Part shown: positions 30,903-43,047 of the stretch, piece by piece
Layout of the letters: every line of letters begins with the position of its first letter
Position numbering within the stretch: the first letter of the stretch is position 1
NCBI GenBank assembly: GCA_026120035.1
Contig: JALRME010000037.1
Coordinates: 284,001-348,000 of the forward strand
Direction of reading: 5' to 3'
Origin: Coleophoma eucalyptorum
Taxonomy: Eukaryota > Ascomycota > Leotiomycetes > Helotiales > Dermateaceae
DNA length: 64,000 nt
The notes under the pieces: model-generated
The model's database searches: none
What the model was told of the DNA's origin: nothing
The model's input: the letters and a program-made list of their open reading frames with translations, nothing else
Position numbers and translations under genes: made by a program

Positions 30903-32004
30903 TCCACTGGATGTGTCGTTAAGAGAACTCGCGTTATCCAGACTAAACAAAAGTGGAAAAATCAAGGCGGATTGAGAATCCCTTGTCACCACCTGTATAG
31001 TTTTAAAAGGCCTTCCCAACTTTTAAACATAGTTTGTAGCGGTTGGTTTATTAGATCAAGATTGTAGTGCTGCAGCTACTATTTTTAGCTGGTACCCAGC
31101 CTCGAAGCCTCAGACGCTAGGTTATTGGCTAGTCCTCGTACATAACTGAATCACACAAAGATATTGAAGCGCGTGCATAGCACGTTCTACTTATTTGTAT
31201 ATATATTCTTAGATAGTATATCAATATAGGCTTTCCATATATATAGTTGACTGATTGGACTAGAGTAGGGTATATTCAACCAGCATATAACTAATTGAGA
31301 TGGATATCTGAGATTCTAAAATATCCTACTACATCATAGGATATGCAACTTAACATTGAAACGAGCAATCATTTTCGTCGGATACATTCGGTTTAATGGT
31401 CGGAATTGATGGCAGCATTTCCTTATCATTGCATATTAATTTTCAACCCTCGACGCGAGGGTGGACACGAAGGCTGACCATCCCGAGGAGTGTCATTTCG
31501 CTCATCTGCAGATTGAACTACTTGCACCGCTCATTTATAATCATTTAAAATCTGCCTTACAGAATTTTGGTGGGTTGTCTTCGGTGGGTGTTACGCAATA
31601 TTTTAATTTGAGCCAGGAAAAGTCTTGGCCCATGGCCCATTCAAAAAAGGACCCCCCGAAGTTAGCAAAGTACGTATGAATAGATGATTGCAAAAGCTCT
31701 AGCTGCTATTAGGTCCAAGACTATTTGACAGATCTAAAATAGGAATTCTCCTTCCCAGACCTCTCAACCTCTACTGTTGGTCTTTTACTACTATGGATAG
31801 CTATATTTGCACAGCTTCCCAGGCAAACTAGTAGTATTTTTGGGGATGGATTAAGTCCTTTTAAATCCATCCGAAGCCCTGCTTAGAACTGTTCAAATGT
31901 TGACGTATGTTTGGCGTTCAAGTGATTCCACTCATATCAACCAAGAACCCTATCGCTAAAGCCTGTAATCCTCTATCCACCAACAAACACCTCGGTGTAT
32001 AGAT
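30903..32004. other. Intergenic between convergent genes
   Basis: AT-rich spacer, no gene recognised; a 72-codon frame at 31461-31679 has no family features. Confidence 0.5.
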
Positions 32005-32748
32005 CTACACTCGCAAATCCTCTAACTTTTTCAATTGAAACATATCCTGATCAAAATTCCGGGGATCTAGCCAGTTTTCAAAGCCTCTCTTCACAAGTGG
32101 CCACTCCGAATCCAGCATTGAGAACCAGGCAGTATCGCGATTCGCTCCCTTCACTATTAAATGTTGTCGGAAGATGCCTTCAAATATAAATCCAAATCTC
32201 TCCGCTGCGCGTTTCGAAGGCGTATTTAGGTTATCGCACTTCCACTCATACCGTCTATACCCCAAGTTTTCGAAGACGTGTTTTGCTATAAGGTACATGG
32301 CTTCTGTCCCGGCTGTAGAGCGGGATAAGAGAGGCGAGAACATGATGTTACCAACTTCTATGACGCGATTCGAAGGATCAGTTCTCATTAATGAAGCAAA
32401 GCCGATAGCTCGTTCCGTCTGATTATCGGTGATAGCGAAATAGAGTGGGTCAGTAGACGCAACGAGGGATGAAATATAAGCTGGAAATGATTCTGGTAGC
32501 AAAAAAGGTCCTTTGAACATGTATTTCCACAAGGCTGCGTGCTCTACACCAGCTAGCACAGGAGCAAGGTCATAGGCATGCTGTTGCTGTAGTGGTTCCA
32601 CTGTGATGGTGCGGCCAGGGAGGTGGCAGCGTTCGGGGATTTTGGCGGCAACGGTAGAGAGCATTCTGGACGAGCTCAACAAGGGAACCTTTGCCTTCGC
32701 AAAAATTCCTGGTGATCGGACTCGTGCGAAAAACATTGCGATGTTCAA
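32005..32748 (-). CDS. GNAT acetyltransferase (RimJ/RimL-like), 247 aa
   Basis: Single-exon N-acetyltransferase of the RimJ/RimL-like subgroup. Segments in order: RTITVEPLQQQHAYDLAPVL, LYFAITDNQTERAIGFASL, the beta4/beta5 region VIEVGNIMFSPLLSRSTAGT with the acetyl-CoA-binding turn, EAMYLIAKHVFENLGYRRYEW, KCDNLNTPSKRAAERFGF (the conserved N-x-x-S-x-x-x-A-x-x-x-G-F motif) and FEGIFRQHLIVKG. The N-terminal 30 residues are Arg/Ser-rich without acids (MNIAMFFARVRSPG), so mitochondrial targeting is possible; the in-frame Met at residue 29 is an alternative start. The substrate is probably a small amine or a protein N-terminus. Confidence 0.85.
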   Translation of the reverse strand: MNIAMFFARVRSPGIFAKAKVPLLSSSRMLSTVAAKIPERCHLPGRTITVEPLQQQHAYDLAPVLAGVEHAALWKYMFKGPFLLPESFPAYISSLVASTDPLYFAITDNQTERAIGFASLMRTDPSNRVIEVGNIMFSPLLSRSTAGTEAMYLIAKHVFENLGYRRYEWKCDNLNTPSKRAAERFGFIFEGIFRQHLIVKGANRDTAWFSMLDSEWPLVKRGFENWLDPRNFDQDMFQLKKLEDLRV

Positions 32749-34205
32749 AGGTGGTGGAAAGGCTGTTAATCAAGATGTACGGGACAAACAGGCAAGAAAG
32801 AAATGACCAAGTATAAGCCGAGGAGTATCCCGGCATCTCCGACAGATAACGCTCTAACCCACGGTATTTTGTCGGCGATACCGTCAACCCGATGTTGTAT
32901 TGCACTTTTCGCAACCGGAAGATGAAATTATTCTTCTTTAAATATTATGAGGTGGGACAGCGGAGTAGCTATGCTCGCCAGGGATGTTAGTGATAGAACG
33001 ATTTTCGTAGGATGAATGTTGGATAGAAAGGGTAGTAATGATGCACCATTGCCTATATTCATATTGGAAAGATTAGAGGTATATACATAGAAAAAGTACT
33101 CCTCAATTCTGAAGTGCCATGATAAGTAGCTGATGTACCAACAAGCAAAGAAGCTCCAACCATTTCCAGCTGCCCGATTTGCCTACTGACTGCGAAAGGT
33201 GGAGGTAACTAAGCACCATGATTTGTTGCATTTGAAAACGCCTTCTTTCAGCGACGTCCAACTAAAGGATAACGTCTGTCTAAAAATCATTTCGAAGGAA
33301 AGACCCTAGTCATCTAGTTTTCATCCGCCTTCATACGCCAGCTAGGCTGATTCTGAGATGTTTTCGGTCCATCACTAGCGTAGCGCCAAAATATGCCCTC
33401 TAAACACTTGCGTTAATTAGTCTAGCCTACTCAGGTATTAAGGCTGGAAGTGGGCGCATGAAAGGGATTTGATAGTCTAGTAATATTGGGTCCTTGCATC
33501 TAAAGTGATAGGCATTTGGGGTGTGTAACTATTTTAGATAGGCTATAAATGACTGGAATTATATTCAATAGACCCAACACATCATGGCTAATCTACCTAC
33601 CTAGGTGGAATTTATTTATGACGCTGTCATTTGCCAGCCAGACCTTGAAGATCCACAGTCGAGTAGTTTACATTGACATGATGGTCTAGAAGCAAGACCT
33701 TACTTCGGGCCCTCATATGTACGAAGCTATAAGACGTGGCTTGTGGGAATTTGCTGTTGATCGAAGAAATGTTGATCCAAAGTCCACGGAGAGATAGTAA
33801 CACCACCAACATCAAATCAAAAGGCCAACGAAAAGTTGGAAGAAATACCATACCGTTCCAGATATATCTGATCTATGGCAAGGCGTCTTTGCTTTGTGAC
33901 AAAGCCATTAGCGATATCAGACAGCATCATTCTTGAGTGGGCAAGAAAGATGGAAAGACGAAAAGTCTACGGTGCCTTGTTACGATACGTAATAAGTCTT
34001 AACTTATGAACTTTAGCGCTTGGTAATGAATTGTACAAAATGAAAGAAACCTAACGAACAGGAATGAGGATCCAGGAGAGACAAAATACCAGGCAGTCTC
34101 GTACCGTTGGAACTCTTTTGAGAATGAACCGCAAGCCAATCTGCCTTAGAGCAACCAGAAAACCCAGGGCGTGCGACCCAGCAGGGCGCCTAGAAGCGTC
34201 CCAGA
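32749..34205. other. Intergenic, 1.45 kb
   Basis: No gene recognised. AT-rich, with short unsupported frames at 33627-33936. Confidence 0.5.
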
Positions 34206-34740
34206 GAGTTCATTATTGACTGCACTGGATTAACCTTTTCATCTTGTAAGATTCTTTTTTTTTTTAGCTCTTCTATTGTATTATAGACTCTTTTTGGAAC
34301 TCTTTTCTTTTATATATTCCAAACACCTTCCATTGGATTTAGATCCGGTGATTGGGAAGGATGCTTTAGATTGACTATTCAATTTGCCTCTTTTAGGTGA
34401 TATGCTAACCCTTTCTTTCGTATACCATAAGAGGGATCTCCGTCTTTTTACGATAACCAATTTTGAGAGTCATTAAGGCGTGCCTTCTGAATTGCTTCAA
34501 TAAAAACAGGGAGGAGTCTTTCAAAATAGTCCTTTTGTGTCATACCATTGCCTGTTGGTTGTACTTCTTTCTTGTGTGAAAGTTCAGCCTCTCATGCCTC
34601 TAATCGAGCTTGATATTCACTTTCTGGCTGATATTTACTCTTCCTTAGCTTTGGAGGACATTGAGGCTTCATAGTAGAAGTCTCTTCATCATGGTATAAT
34701 TCGAGTGTTTCAGCCTTTGAATACCAATTGATCCAAGCTG
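34206..34740 (-). mobile_element. Tc1/mariner DDE transposase remnant, stop-riddled
   Basis: On the minus strand one frame reads continuously through at least four stops. It has KPQCPPKLRKSKYQPESEYQ, KDYFERLLPVFIEAIQKARL, the second-Asp motif KDGDPSYGIRKKGL and the third-acid motif HPSQSPDLNPMEGVWNI. This is the C-terminal DDE/D catalytic part of a Tc1/mariner-type transposase. The stops (S-TAA-KDGDPS, EA-TGA-EA, AN-TGA-IV, NI-TAA-KK) fit CAA-to-TAA or TGG-to-TGA changes, the RIP pattern. No terminal repeats were found, so this is an internal fragment. Confidence 0.75.
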
Positions 34741-35070
34741 CTATACAATGATATGCTTGCTATATTCGTACGTGGAGGAGGATTCATTATCAGTGACCGA
34801 GCCTTCCGTGAGTTATTTCAGCCAGCATGACTTCTTTTGGTTTACGTCGAGTAACGTAATAAGTGATTATCAAGTCAAACTGGACTCAAGTGGTGTTCAT
34901 AAGTAGTTGGTAATAGATGTTGCTTGATATTGCATCTGGTCGACCCGGCGCGGTCCTGATGCAGCGGAAGAGGGAGGTATATCTACAGAAAAGAACATCA
35001 ACAACCAGGAAGACTAAATTTCGCCTCGAAGCATGGCAAAATGATTCGAATAGAGACAAACTGGTGGATA
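34741..35070. other. Intergenic
   Basis: Nothing recognised apart from the decayed 5' side of the transposase relic. Confidence 0.4.
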
Positions 35071-35403
35071 TTACATCACGACTAAAGTATTGGAACCAAG
35101 AACTACGTTCAGTATTGTCGCGTCCTTGGAGCTGCCCGATTCTATACCAAGGACACTCAAATTCGCGGCGAGAGCGTAGCCGAGTGTCTTGATATCACAA
35201 CTTATCTGCTGATCCGGTTTTTCAAAGCCGTACTCTTTCCGTATGGAGTCTGCTTTGGACAGTGCCGTCTGAATCCGTGCAATGATGGTGTCGATTTTCT
35301 CGCGAAGCATATCAGCCAGCAATCCTTGACCAGAGCGCTCTGGTAGTCTCGTGCATTTCTGTAATATTAAATCAATACTATACTGTAACCTTAATCCAGA
35401 CAT
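35071..35403 (-). CDS. Hypothetical protein, 110 aa
   Basis: Open frame beginning MSGLRLQYSIDLILQKCTRL, mostly helical (DMLREKIDTIIARIQTALSK). It resembles in style the helical N-terminal segments of fungal STAND/ankyrin proteins, but I do not recognise a domain. It may be a first exon or fragment of a lost gene; no continuation was found downstream. Confidence 0.3.
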   Translation of the reverse strand: MSGLRLQYSIDLILQKCTRLPERSGQGLLADMLREKIDTIIARIQTALSKADSIRKEYGFEKPDQQISCDIKTLGYALAANLSVLGIESGSSKDATILNVVLGSNTLVVM

Positions 35404-35776
35404 AGAATCTTTAGTTATGGGTACGTGGTTCGTAAAGTGTTCTAAGCTATATAGTATTAATAGCTTGTCTAGAAAACGAGTCTGATAAACTATGGAATTC
35501 GGCCAAATCCTTCGCTGAATTATATCAAGTTAATAAACGATTTCTATTTTGCTGACTATACAGTAGCGTGCGATTGCGGCTTCCTCGTTGCATACTTTGA
35601 AATTCTTAATTAACCACATTGACAAGACGCTTACATTGCCGCTTTGAGGAAGCTTCTACCAGAATACTACCATTCCGGTCTAAGGGTTAATGTTGCCTGC
35701 AAGGTTTACGTTAGACGTTTACCGCACAGACCAGAATTACAGTCGCTAAACTGACAATTGTATCTACATCTGATTA

Positions 35777-38700
35777 CTATCCTGTCTTAAACTTCTCCCG
35801 TCGGTGGGTAAGCCTCTTGTCTAGCAGCGACCAGAAGAGAATCAAAACTCCAAGTATGATAGTAATAACGACGACTGCGTTCTGAAGATCACCTGGATGG
35901 TTCTTTAACCACCATCCAATGAAGGCCCAGCCTCCTGAAGTTATAAATATGTGCCATGCTAATATAACTTTGAAACTAGGCCTATATTCAACATTAAGGC
36001 CCCAGAAGTCCTCCCTTGAGACATGAGTGGAAATCTGAAACCGCTGCACGCGCTGCGGGATTAGAGGAAGGGCTTCCAGCCTGTGCCCAGTCCTGAGACC
36101 TTGAATTCGATGACGCCATTTTTCTGGAGGAATAGGCGCAACGTAGGGTTTTAGGGGCAGTTGCTTAACATACTGGTAGTCGATATGGTCCGGAAGGTCG
36201 TTACATTTCCACGAGAGGTGATCTACAAAATAGCGCTCAAACTTGGAGAAGCTGCAGTAATCGAACCCTTCGGGATGGAACCAATAGTGCCAGAAGCCGC
36301 GCAGCTCGCGATAGTGAGACTTCAGCTTTTCGAAAAATTTGTCGTCACTCTCAAAATCTGTCACGTTCATTTGGGCAGATCTTAGTTTGCCGTGTCGATC
36401 TACACATAGTAGAATATATGTCGGTGTGGGAGCTGTCGTGCTCTGGAATGACTGGGGAGGTCCAACAGCCGTATTGGTGGAAGTACTGCCCTGAGAGCTT
36501 TCTGTAACTCCTTGATTTAGGATCGGATGCTGTGTCATAGCTACAGATACTGCTGGCGGTAAGATTGGGTCTGTACTAGAACCATTACCTCCGAAAGCTT
36601 CGTTTCCACTTGGTATGTTAGCAGGTTGTGAGGTTGGCACGCTGAAAGGTTGTGTGGTCGGCACGTCCACCATCTGAGGAGCTTGATTTTTTTGCAGTAT
36701 GTATTTCCCCAGTTTCAAGGCAAGGTTTGGGGAAACATCAGTGACCAGTCTTCTTCCGCAGGTCTACGTTGAATCAGCAAATCATATTCCACGGTCAAGG
36801 TTGATTGCATACGCACACATATCCATTTCAATCGTACTTTTCCAGATGGCATTGGGTGTACTGGAGGTGGAAGTGGGTCCCAGTTCCATGACTTGCCTGT
36901 GTATCTTTCCAGGCTCATCTGGAGGCGGTCGAGCAATCCAGGAGTCTCGGCTTCAAAGAACTCGGCATCACAGGCCGCTAAAGATTTTAATGATGGTGGT
37001 GCGATAGTTAAAAGTTCTCGCCGCCATTGTAAATCAATACTGGACCAGTCATAACGGTAACGAGTCATGAAACGACGCAAGTTAGTTGTTAGATTATCGA
37101 AGGCGTGGTTGCCGGTCAGAAACTTGGTAAGTACTTGGGGCTTAGGAGTATCCAAAGTATCCTCGTCTGATGGAGAATCGTCGCTAGTAGCATCTTCTTG
37201 GTTCGAATCACTAGCCGCTTCTATGAGAGCTTCTTGGTCATGTTGTACTGAAACAGGATTTGGCCCACGAGCTGGAACTTCTATCTGCTGATCCGGCGAT
37301 GCTATGACCTTTGAAGACAGTTCCTCCCGATCTAATCGCGAGAGCCATTGTAGGAGCCTTTCCAGCCCGTCGAATCGGTCACCTTTAATTCCAGATTGCG
37401 ATGTATCTATGGAGGTGTGCCGAGACTCCGACTCAAAAATACGGGTCGTGATATCTTTCGACAATCGTCTGGAACATCGTGCTATGAACCCTACTACTAT
37501 TCGCTGTGACAAAAGAGTTACCGTAGCTTCAAGATCCGCTGAGAATTCTTTCAGTAGTATATACATGCGCTGCTGAAATACAGCGGTTGGGAGGAGAGAG
37601 TTTTGACCTGCTTCTTGAAGCAATTCTTCAATTCTCGGCTGCTGTCTTAGAATTGCTGAAAAGCTTCAAGTGCAGCTTTTCGTTGACCTGCAGACTCGTT
37701 GGAAGTTGCTGAGCTATCAATCTCCGCACTAGCATCAGAAAAGGTGTCAGATGGAGCATCATCTTCCAGATCCGAATCCTCTTCGAGGATGCGCCCCGAG
37801 GTTGGATTAGGCACAGACGACAGTGGTTCACTATCCCAGCTCTGATCGATTGCGCCAAGTAACATTTTCCAAACATTTCCGTTAGAGTTGTCCGTATCCA
37901 CAGAGCACCTACAAACTGTGAGCTTTGTATTGAAAGGCGTAATGTAAATGTAAAAATCCACACCTCTGAAACTCCAGACTATCATCAAGGTGTCGCAGCC
38001 TTGTATGGCCGATATCATCTTGTCCAAAACTAATAAACTGAATACCTATCGATCCTGGTGAAGCGCCCAGTTGTTGAAGAGCTTCAGCGGTCTTTATGAT
38101 CACTTCGGTCGGATCTGAATCTGGCCGCCAAACGCCATCAGTCAAAACATAGATGGACAGTGGCCGATGGGGTCGCAATTTATTTCTGGATAGGACTTGG
38201 TCTTTAATGTGCCCATCCAGTATTCTGCCAAGGGAGTCTTCGATATTTGAGGTTCCGCTCAGAAGCGTTTCCTTGACGTGATGAGCCAGCGTCGTGGTGT
38301 TTTTTGCCCTATACTGTCTGTTGGAATTACTGAATTCAAGTTCTATCCCGTCTCTATCGGCTCCTTTGACCACGTAAGCAAGGACACTGAATAAGGCATG
38401 CACTTCCTCCCAATGGGGTCGCATTGAGACAGAATCATCGATCAAAAAGACCTGTTTAATGTTTAAGATCTAGAAATATGCTGGTTCGCTAATACAGCGT
38501 GGTACATACATGATCTCTGTCTTCAATTTTCTTCAGTAGGTTTTTCGATGGGGGGTTTTCAGCAGATCGTCGTCTGATGAGATTAGAACGGCTCTTTTGT
38601 TGCATTTTCCATTTCTCTAGCTCGCCAACTGAGAGAAATGGAAATCCACCCTCTTCTCGACGATTATCTGTTGGAGGTCCAACAATGTCTGCCCGCATAC

Positions 38701-38839
38701 GAATTGATGGAAGCTCAAAACCAAAACTTGGTGGCTCTGGCCTCATATTTGCCATAGAATCGGAATACTCTTGATCTTCGTCTGACCATTTAGCTGTCGA
38801 CAGCTGCTCCTTACCTGTATTCGCCTCTTCTGGCTCCAT
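35777..38839 (-). CDS. vWA-domain protein with C-terminal membrane segments
   Basis: Multi-exon gene. Firm parts in transcript order: exon ending at 38510, exon 38451-37964, exon starting 37908, and long frames at about 37650-36790 and about 36720-35777. The first junction gives RDHVFLIDDSVSMRPHWEEV, so the vWA domain opens with the MIDAS motif DDSVS and later has YVLTDGVW and IQFISFGQDD; the second junction gives RCSVDTDNSNGNVWKMLLGA. An acidic linker follows, then a helical region (ERLLQWLSRLDREEL), and the C-terminal module LLCVDRHGKLRSAQMN...DFWGLNVEYRPSFKV with two hydrophobic helices near the end. The frame changes near 37,650 and near 36,720-36,800. Candidate introns exist there (for example GTAGAC...CAAG, 86 nt), but a mutation is not excluded. 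The start is uncertain: first in-frame ATG is at 38839, and the frame is open to 38953. Confidence 0.72.
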
Positions 38840-39033
38840 TTGAGCTGGATCTGGGGAGTACTCTGGAAGGACGTTTTGTATTGAAGAAATTTCAAGATCA
38901 AGAACATGAAGGTTGCTGCTCCCACATGGATGGCCAGCCGATATACATTGCAAGGCTATAGGCAGCAGTGGCCATTAGAAATGCAATTTCATCACATGAC
39001 ATATTGGACTAATGCCAATTACGGTGCACTTTG

Positions 39034-39330
39034 TTAAATCCTTAGGCAGCAATCTGAATATCTTCGAACGTAGATGATTGATTGGAGGGTTATTTCGACT
39101 GCACTACCACAGCCCTGCCTGCGGATCACTTGGAATTTCCGGGGTATTCGTTTCACCTCTTTGATTTCCAGGCGTTCTTCTAGCTCTGTAAATGTCTCAA
39201 AAACCTCTTTTAATCAGGGTACAATTGCCAAACTTGGTATCCACATGCTACTTACACCATGCTTCTCGGTTCTCCAATTGGATCTGACAATATCAAACAA
39301 GTGCAACAAACCTGTTAAGATTAATTAATG
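39034..39330 (-). other. Possible coding remnant
   Basis: Minus-strand segments LFDIVRSNWRTEKHG and, after a GTAAGT...AAAAG candidate intron, VFETFTELEERLEIKEVKRI with FQVIRRQGCGSAVEITLQS look protein-like and resemble phrases of fungal signalling-type proteins. They could be a small gene or a lost 5' part of the vWA gene. No start is evident. Confidence 0.3.
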
Positions 39331-41280
39331 GATTTTATCCAGAGCGGGATGAATGTGAGGCGGCTCGGTGAGAGAAAAAGCCTTAGGCTGGTGGAGCTGA
39401 GAAACAAGCAACGAAGAGGCGGCATTTAGTGTATGAAGTCCCAATCGTTTATTTCTATTAAGCTTAATGCAGCTACCTATCTACCAATAAATTCCAATGT
39501 TATATGTGAGGGAGCCCAAGAATTAAAGCCCGAATGCGCACTGTGTAGATTAAATATGAGGCTGTGAAAGTATCAAACATTAGGAGTACTAGTGGAATAG
39601 CAGCGACATATCTGGCAGAAGATCTTCTGCGAGACATGTCACGACATAAATCATGTAAACTGACAACACGGATGAATCTGGCTTTTCAATTGGAACAATG
39701 AAGTCTTCTTGAATTATCATTAATTTTACAAATCGTACGAATTACGAACGCCACTCTGCGAGGCAAGAATTGGTGTCAATCAGTGAGTGTGTATGTGCAG
39801 ATGGAATCACAATTGAACCTTTCAAGGGCCAAAATGTACTACAAATCAGGTCCCCTCACTAGTTAAATAAGATTAATTAGAAGTTTCAAATGGCTCAAGA
39901 GCTTGAAATGGCTTCAGAGTTCGGAATGGTTCTGCAGCTTAAAATGACTCTGGAGCTTAAAATAGCTATAGGCTTTCGAACCACAATCGCTCGTCTCCGG
40001 TTAAAGCTCAGACATAAATATTCATGGAGTCCGACGATAACTGTGAAGTCATATTAACATTGCAAATACAGGTACTGTACTACTGTATAGCTTAGACCGT
40101 AAAAGGTGAATTGAGTGTCACTAAAATTTTTGCTTAAGGTTGTAGGATCGAATAATGTGAGAACAATTGTGTGTATATTTGTTGAATTGAATTGGACTAT
40201 TGAGCCACTCCTGGTGCTGTTTCTCATACTAATATCTGAGTTCTAGGGTGATCTCATTCAGAACTGTTGTATGTGTATTTTAAGATTGTTTCAATTGCAC
40301 CATCAGTGAGAACAAACATCGTAGATTCTAGTAAGTCAACAGTTTTAGTTAAGTCTTTTAAGTGGGCTCGACTTTTTGACCTCGTGGCTATGCATCCCTG
40401 CCCAGTTTGTACCTCAAAGTATCGTTGCTGACCGTAGCGATATAAAACTAAGTTATTTAACTTAAGTTAGTTGCTTTGCAGTGTCACGCAGGCCGCGTTT
40501 TTCCAAGAAGGAGGGGAAATCGGCGTTATACGGCAGGGACAAATGGAGGATTTCCTCCAGACCTTTTCTGCGATGATTGCTAGGGCTTGTGAAGAGAAAT
40601 ATGATAAGGGAAGTGATTTGCTTCGGTTCAGGTGTCGATTTAAGGAAATGTTCTTGACAAGACAGCTACGTTATGGTATCAAATCGATTCTCAATATAGT
40701 GGAAGTTACGGCTACAAGTCAGTACCCTCGGAATATTCTATACCACTTGCCACCAAGAAAATGCAGAATGTTCAGCCGTCTTTTCCTTAGGTTCTGTTCC
40801 CTTTCCTTCAATCGTCTCTTCCTTGTACAGTGTGTCTTCCGTGTAAAGTGAACCGTATATACGTCTAAGTTTGGAGTCATAGAAATAGTGGTAAGTGGTA
40901 AGGATGACAGTTGGAATCTTTCTGTCAGCTTGGTTAAATTGCTAGGAAAGAGTTCATTTATGTCTCTTTTTGCCCGTCCGAATTTCGCAATGGGATGAAT
41001 ATGCAGCTTCGAGGTTGTTGGCTTTCCAGAAAGCTCACCAAATCGCCGATATCATAAGCTAACAGTGCACGAAGGTCATACTGCAGATGGTATGTGTTGA
41101 ACTCAAAAGTGAGAGCTGTCTAATTGCCCTTATATTTTTGTCAATGGTATGTATCGCAAGGAATTAGACAAATCATATCATGTTGACTGGTACGGTAGCA
41201 AGACTGAATTGATTACGAAGAACCCGGTTTTGCGATAACCTGCACAAACCCTATTGGTTTTGACACGTATACACACACAC
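39331..41280. other. Intergenic, 1.95 kb
   Basis: Contains the 18-bp tandem repeat at 39889-39978 and a 126-codon frame at 40471-40851 (+) with a protein-like middle (GQMEDFLQTFSAMIARACEE, then RFKEMFLTRQLRYGIKS) that I cannot assign. The rest is AT-rich with nothing recognisable. Confidence 0.4.
39889..39978 (+). repeat. 18-bp tandem repeat, five degenerate copies
   Basis: Five consecutive 18-mers of the form AATGGCTCWRGAGCTTRA (first copy AATGGCTCAAGAGCTTGA). Copies differ mostly by transitions. It is a minisatellite; the reading frame is open in part but I see no gene. Confidence 0.7.
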
Positions 41281-41350
41281 GCTCACTCACTCACACTCAC
41301 TCACTCACACTCACTCACTCACACTCACTCACTCACACTCACTCACTCAC
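41281..41350 (+). repeat. 14-bp minisatellite, five copies
   Basis: Five head-to-tail copies of ACTCACTCACTCAC (the first begins with G), preceded by a short (AC)n tract at 41271-41280. A simple tetranucleotide-derived repeat; no function inferred. Confidence 0.9.
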
Positions 41351-41899
41351 ACATGCAAATACACATACATACATACAGACAACGTCCCTCTCTGCCCTTG
41401 ACTTCAGGCACCCTTGGTTTTTGTGTGCCCACCTAGGGTTTGGGTCGCATTCTTCACCTTCTGTGTATGGCTGCACCCCTCTCTCCACCCTCTCTTCCTT
41501 TCCCCATGTCCTACAAGAGAGCTAAGCCTCAATCTTGAACCTCTCTTCTCTTCTCCGCCCCGCATGCGATGCATCAATGGGGCCATAGTTGCACTTCTCT
41601 ACATGCGCAATGGACTCCTCCGATCTATCAGTTGCCAATTTCAAGCACCACTAATGCCCTCTGCACACCTATATATACAAGAGCTGACCTTCTTTTGTTA
41701 GAGAAAACTTCTTCAGGAGACAATGGAAGGCTACCATCCAGCAATGCGAGGCATCATTTGAGCCTGATGATTTGAAGCAGGTGGGATTAATAGCTTCATG
41801 GGATTCGGTGAGATGATATTTACGGGCAAGAGGACCCATGGCTGCTGCTTCAACGTTGGTTCACTGCTACAAATCAGGAGCTCCTGGAAACGCTAGTAA
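41351..41899. other. Intergenic
   Basis: CT-rich, low-complexity sequence without a recognisable gene; the last part may hold decayed N-terminal NLR sequence. Confidence 0.4.
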
Positions 41900-42830
41900 G
41901 GGTTAAGCTAGTTGCTGCACCCCCATCTGGGCCAGATAATCACAGATCCTCGGATACAGCTACACTTACACAGCAATTTCGTTGCATGATACTGCCAACC
42001 CAAAAGCATCCCGCTTCTTTGACAGAGTCGATACTTTTGAGAAAATAGACCAGGTTCTAGGCCGGAGAGGCTCAAACAGCTCTTTCCGATCCATAGCTTT
42101 GTTTGGTCTTGGTGGTATTGGTAAAAGCTCCATTGCGGCAAGATACATCGAGAGAAAGATTGAAGAGAATGAGTATGACGCTGTGTTCCGGGTCTATGGC
42201 GAGAAGACGGCATCTTTACGGCAGAGTTTCACAGATATAGCAATGCGGCTAAAATTACCAGGAGCAAAACTCAATTCACACGACGATAACTTGATTCTTG
42301 TCCAGAATTGGTTCCAGTCGACTGGTAGGTTACTCTAAGATGGTTTCTTTGGATATTTTTTCATCTGAACTAATGTGCTACATGGATAGCCTGTAAATGG
42401 TTGGTGGTTTATGACAATGTTGACTCTGCAGATTTATTGATGCCATATTGGCCGGAAGCAAGTCATGGAAAGGCAATCATCACCACGCGCAACAATTCTT
42501 TGGCGTACGAGCCTGCTACTTCAGGGTTGGAAATAACCTCATGGGATACAAAAACCGGGTCTGAATTTCTTCGATGAAGGTAGAGATCTACCGACCCATT
42601 CTATGACGAACCATTCGCCAATATTCAGATTGGTCGAGGCATCGGCTCGAATTGATCAATTCTACCTCAGTAGCGAAGAGCCAGGCTTTCATCCATTTGA
42701 AATGTGCCGGCGTGAAGATTTGATGCAGCCATGGCCAAAAAGAGCAGTCAAATTTATAATGAGCACAAGGCTCTTGAATCAATTCCAATTAGGGGAAGTA
42801 GAACCAATTTCTCTTTGTACTTTATAATGC
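41900..42830 (+). pseudogene. NB-ARC (NLR-type) ATPase pseudogene
   Basis: Nucleotide-binding part of a fungal NLR/STAND protein. The exon ending at 42324 holds KASRFFDRVDTFEKIDQVLG and the P-loop ALFGLGGIGKSSIAARYIE. A GTAGGT...GATAG intron (42325-42389) joins it to STACKWLVVYDNVDSADLLM (Walker B/kinase-2) and GKAIITTRNNSLAYE (the RNBS-B-like arginine motif). The frame stops at TGA (42575-42577). Beyond it, pieces such as FRLVEASARIDQFYLSSEEP and SQIYNEHKALES recall the following winged-helix/ARC segment in shifted frames. Upstream, LTQQFRC and SLHDTANP lie in different frames. No effector or repeat domain remains. It belongs with the HET gene as a trace of self/non-self loci. Confidence 0.75.
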
Positions 42831-43047
42831 ATCCCCGTGACATGACACAGGAAGGTTAGAACATGATTCATTTGATGCAACAAAGAAATTTTTAATACAT
42901 CCAGCTAGGATTTGAAGGATTTCTAATCTATCTGTACGGAGCAGAGTAGAGCAGGGCTTTTGTGCAGAAGATGATAATTTATTTGTTTGTATATTATTAC
43001 ACCTTATCCCGGCATCTGAAAGCCGTAGGTAAATAGACAGATAAATA

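Noticed and set aside
40471..40851. 126-codon frame as a gene
   Set aside because: The middle part looks protein-like, but there is no start context, no domain and no partner exon that I can support.
41281..41350. CRISPR-like array
   Set aside because: The repeats are head-to-tail 14-mers of a simple tetranucleotide without spacers, in a fungal genome; it is a minisatellite.
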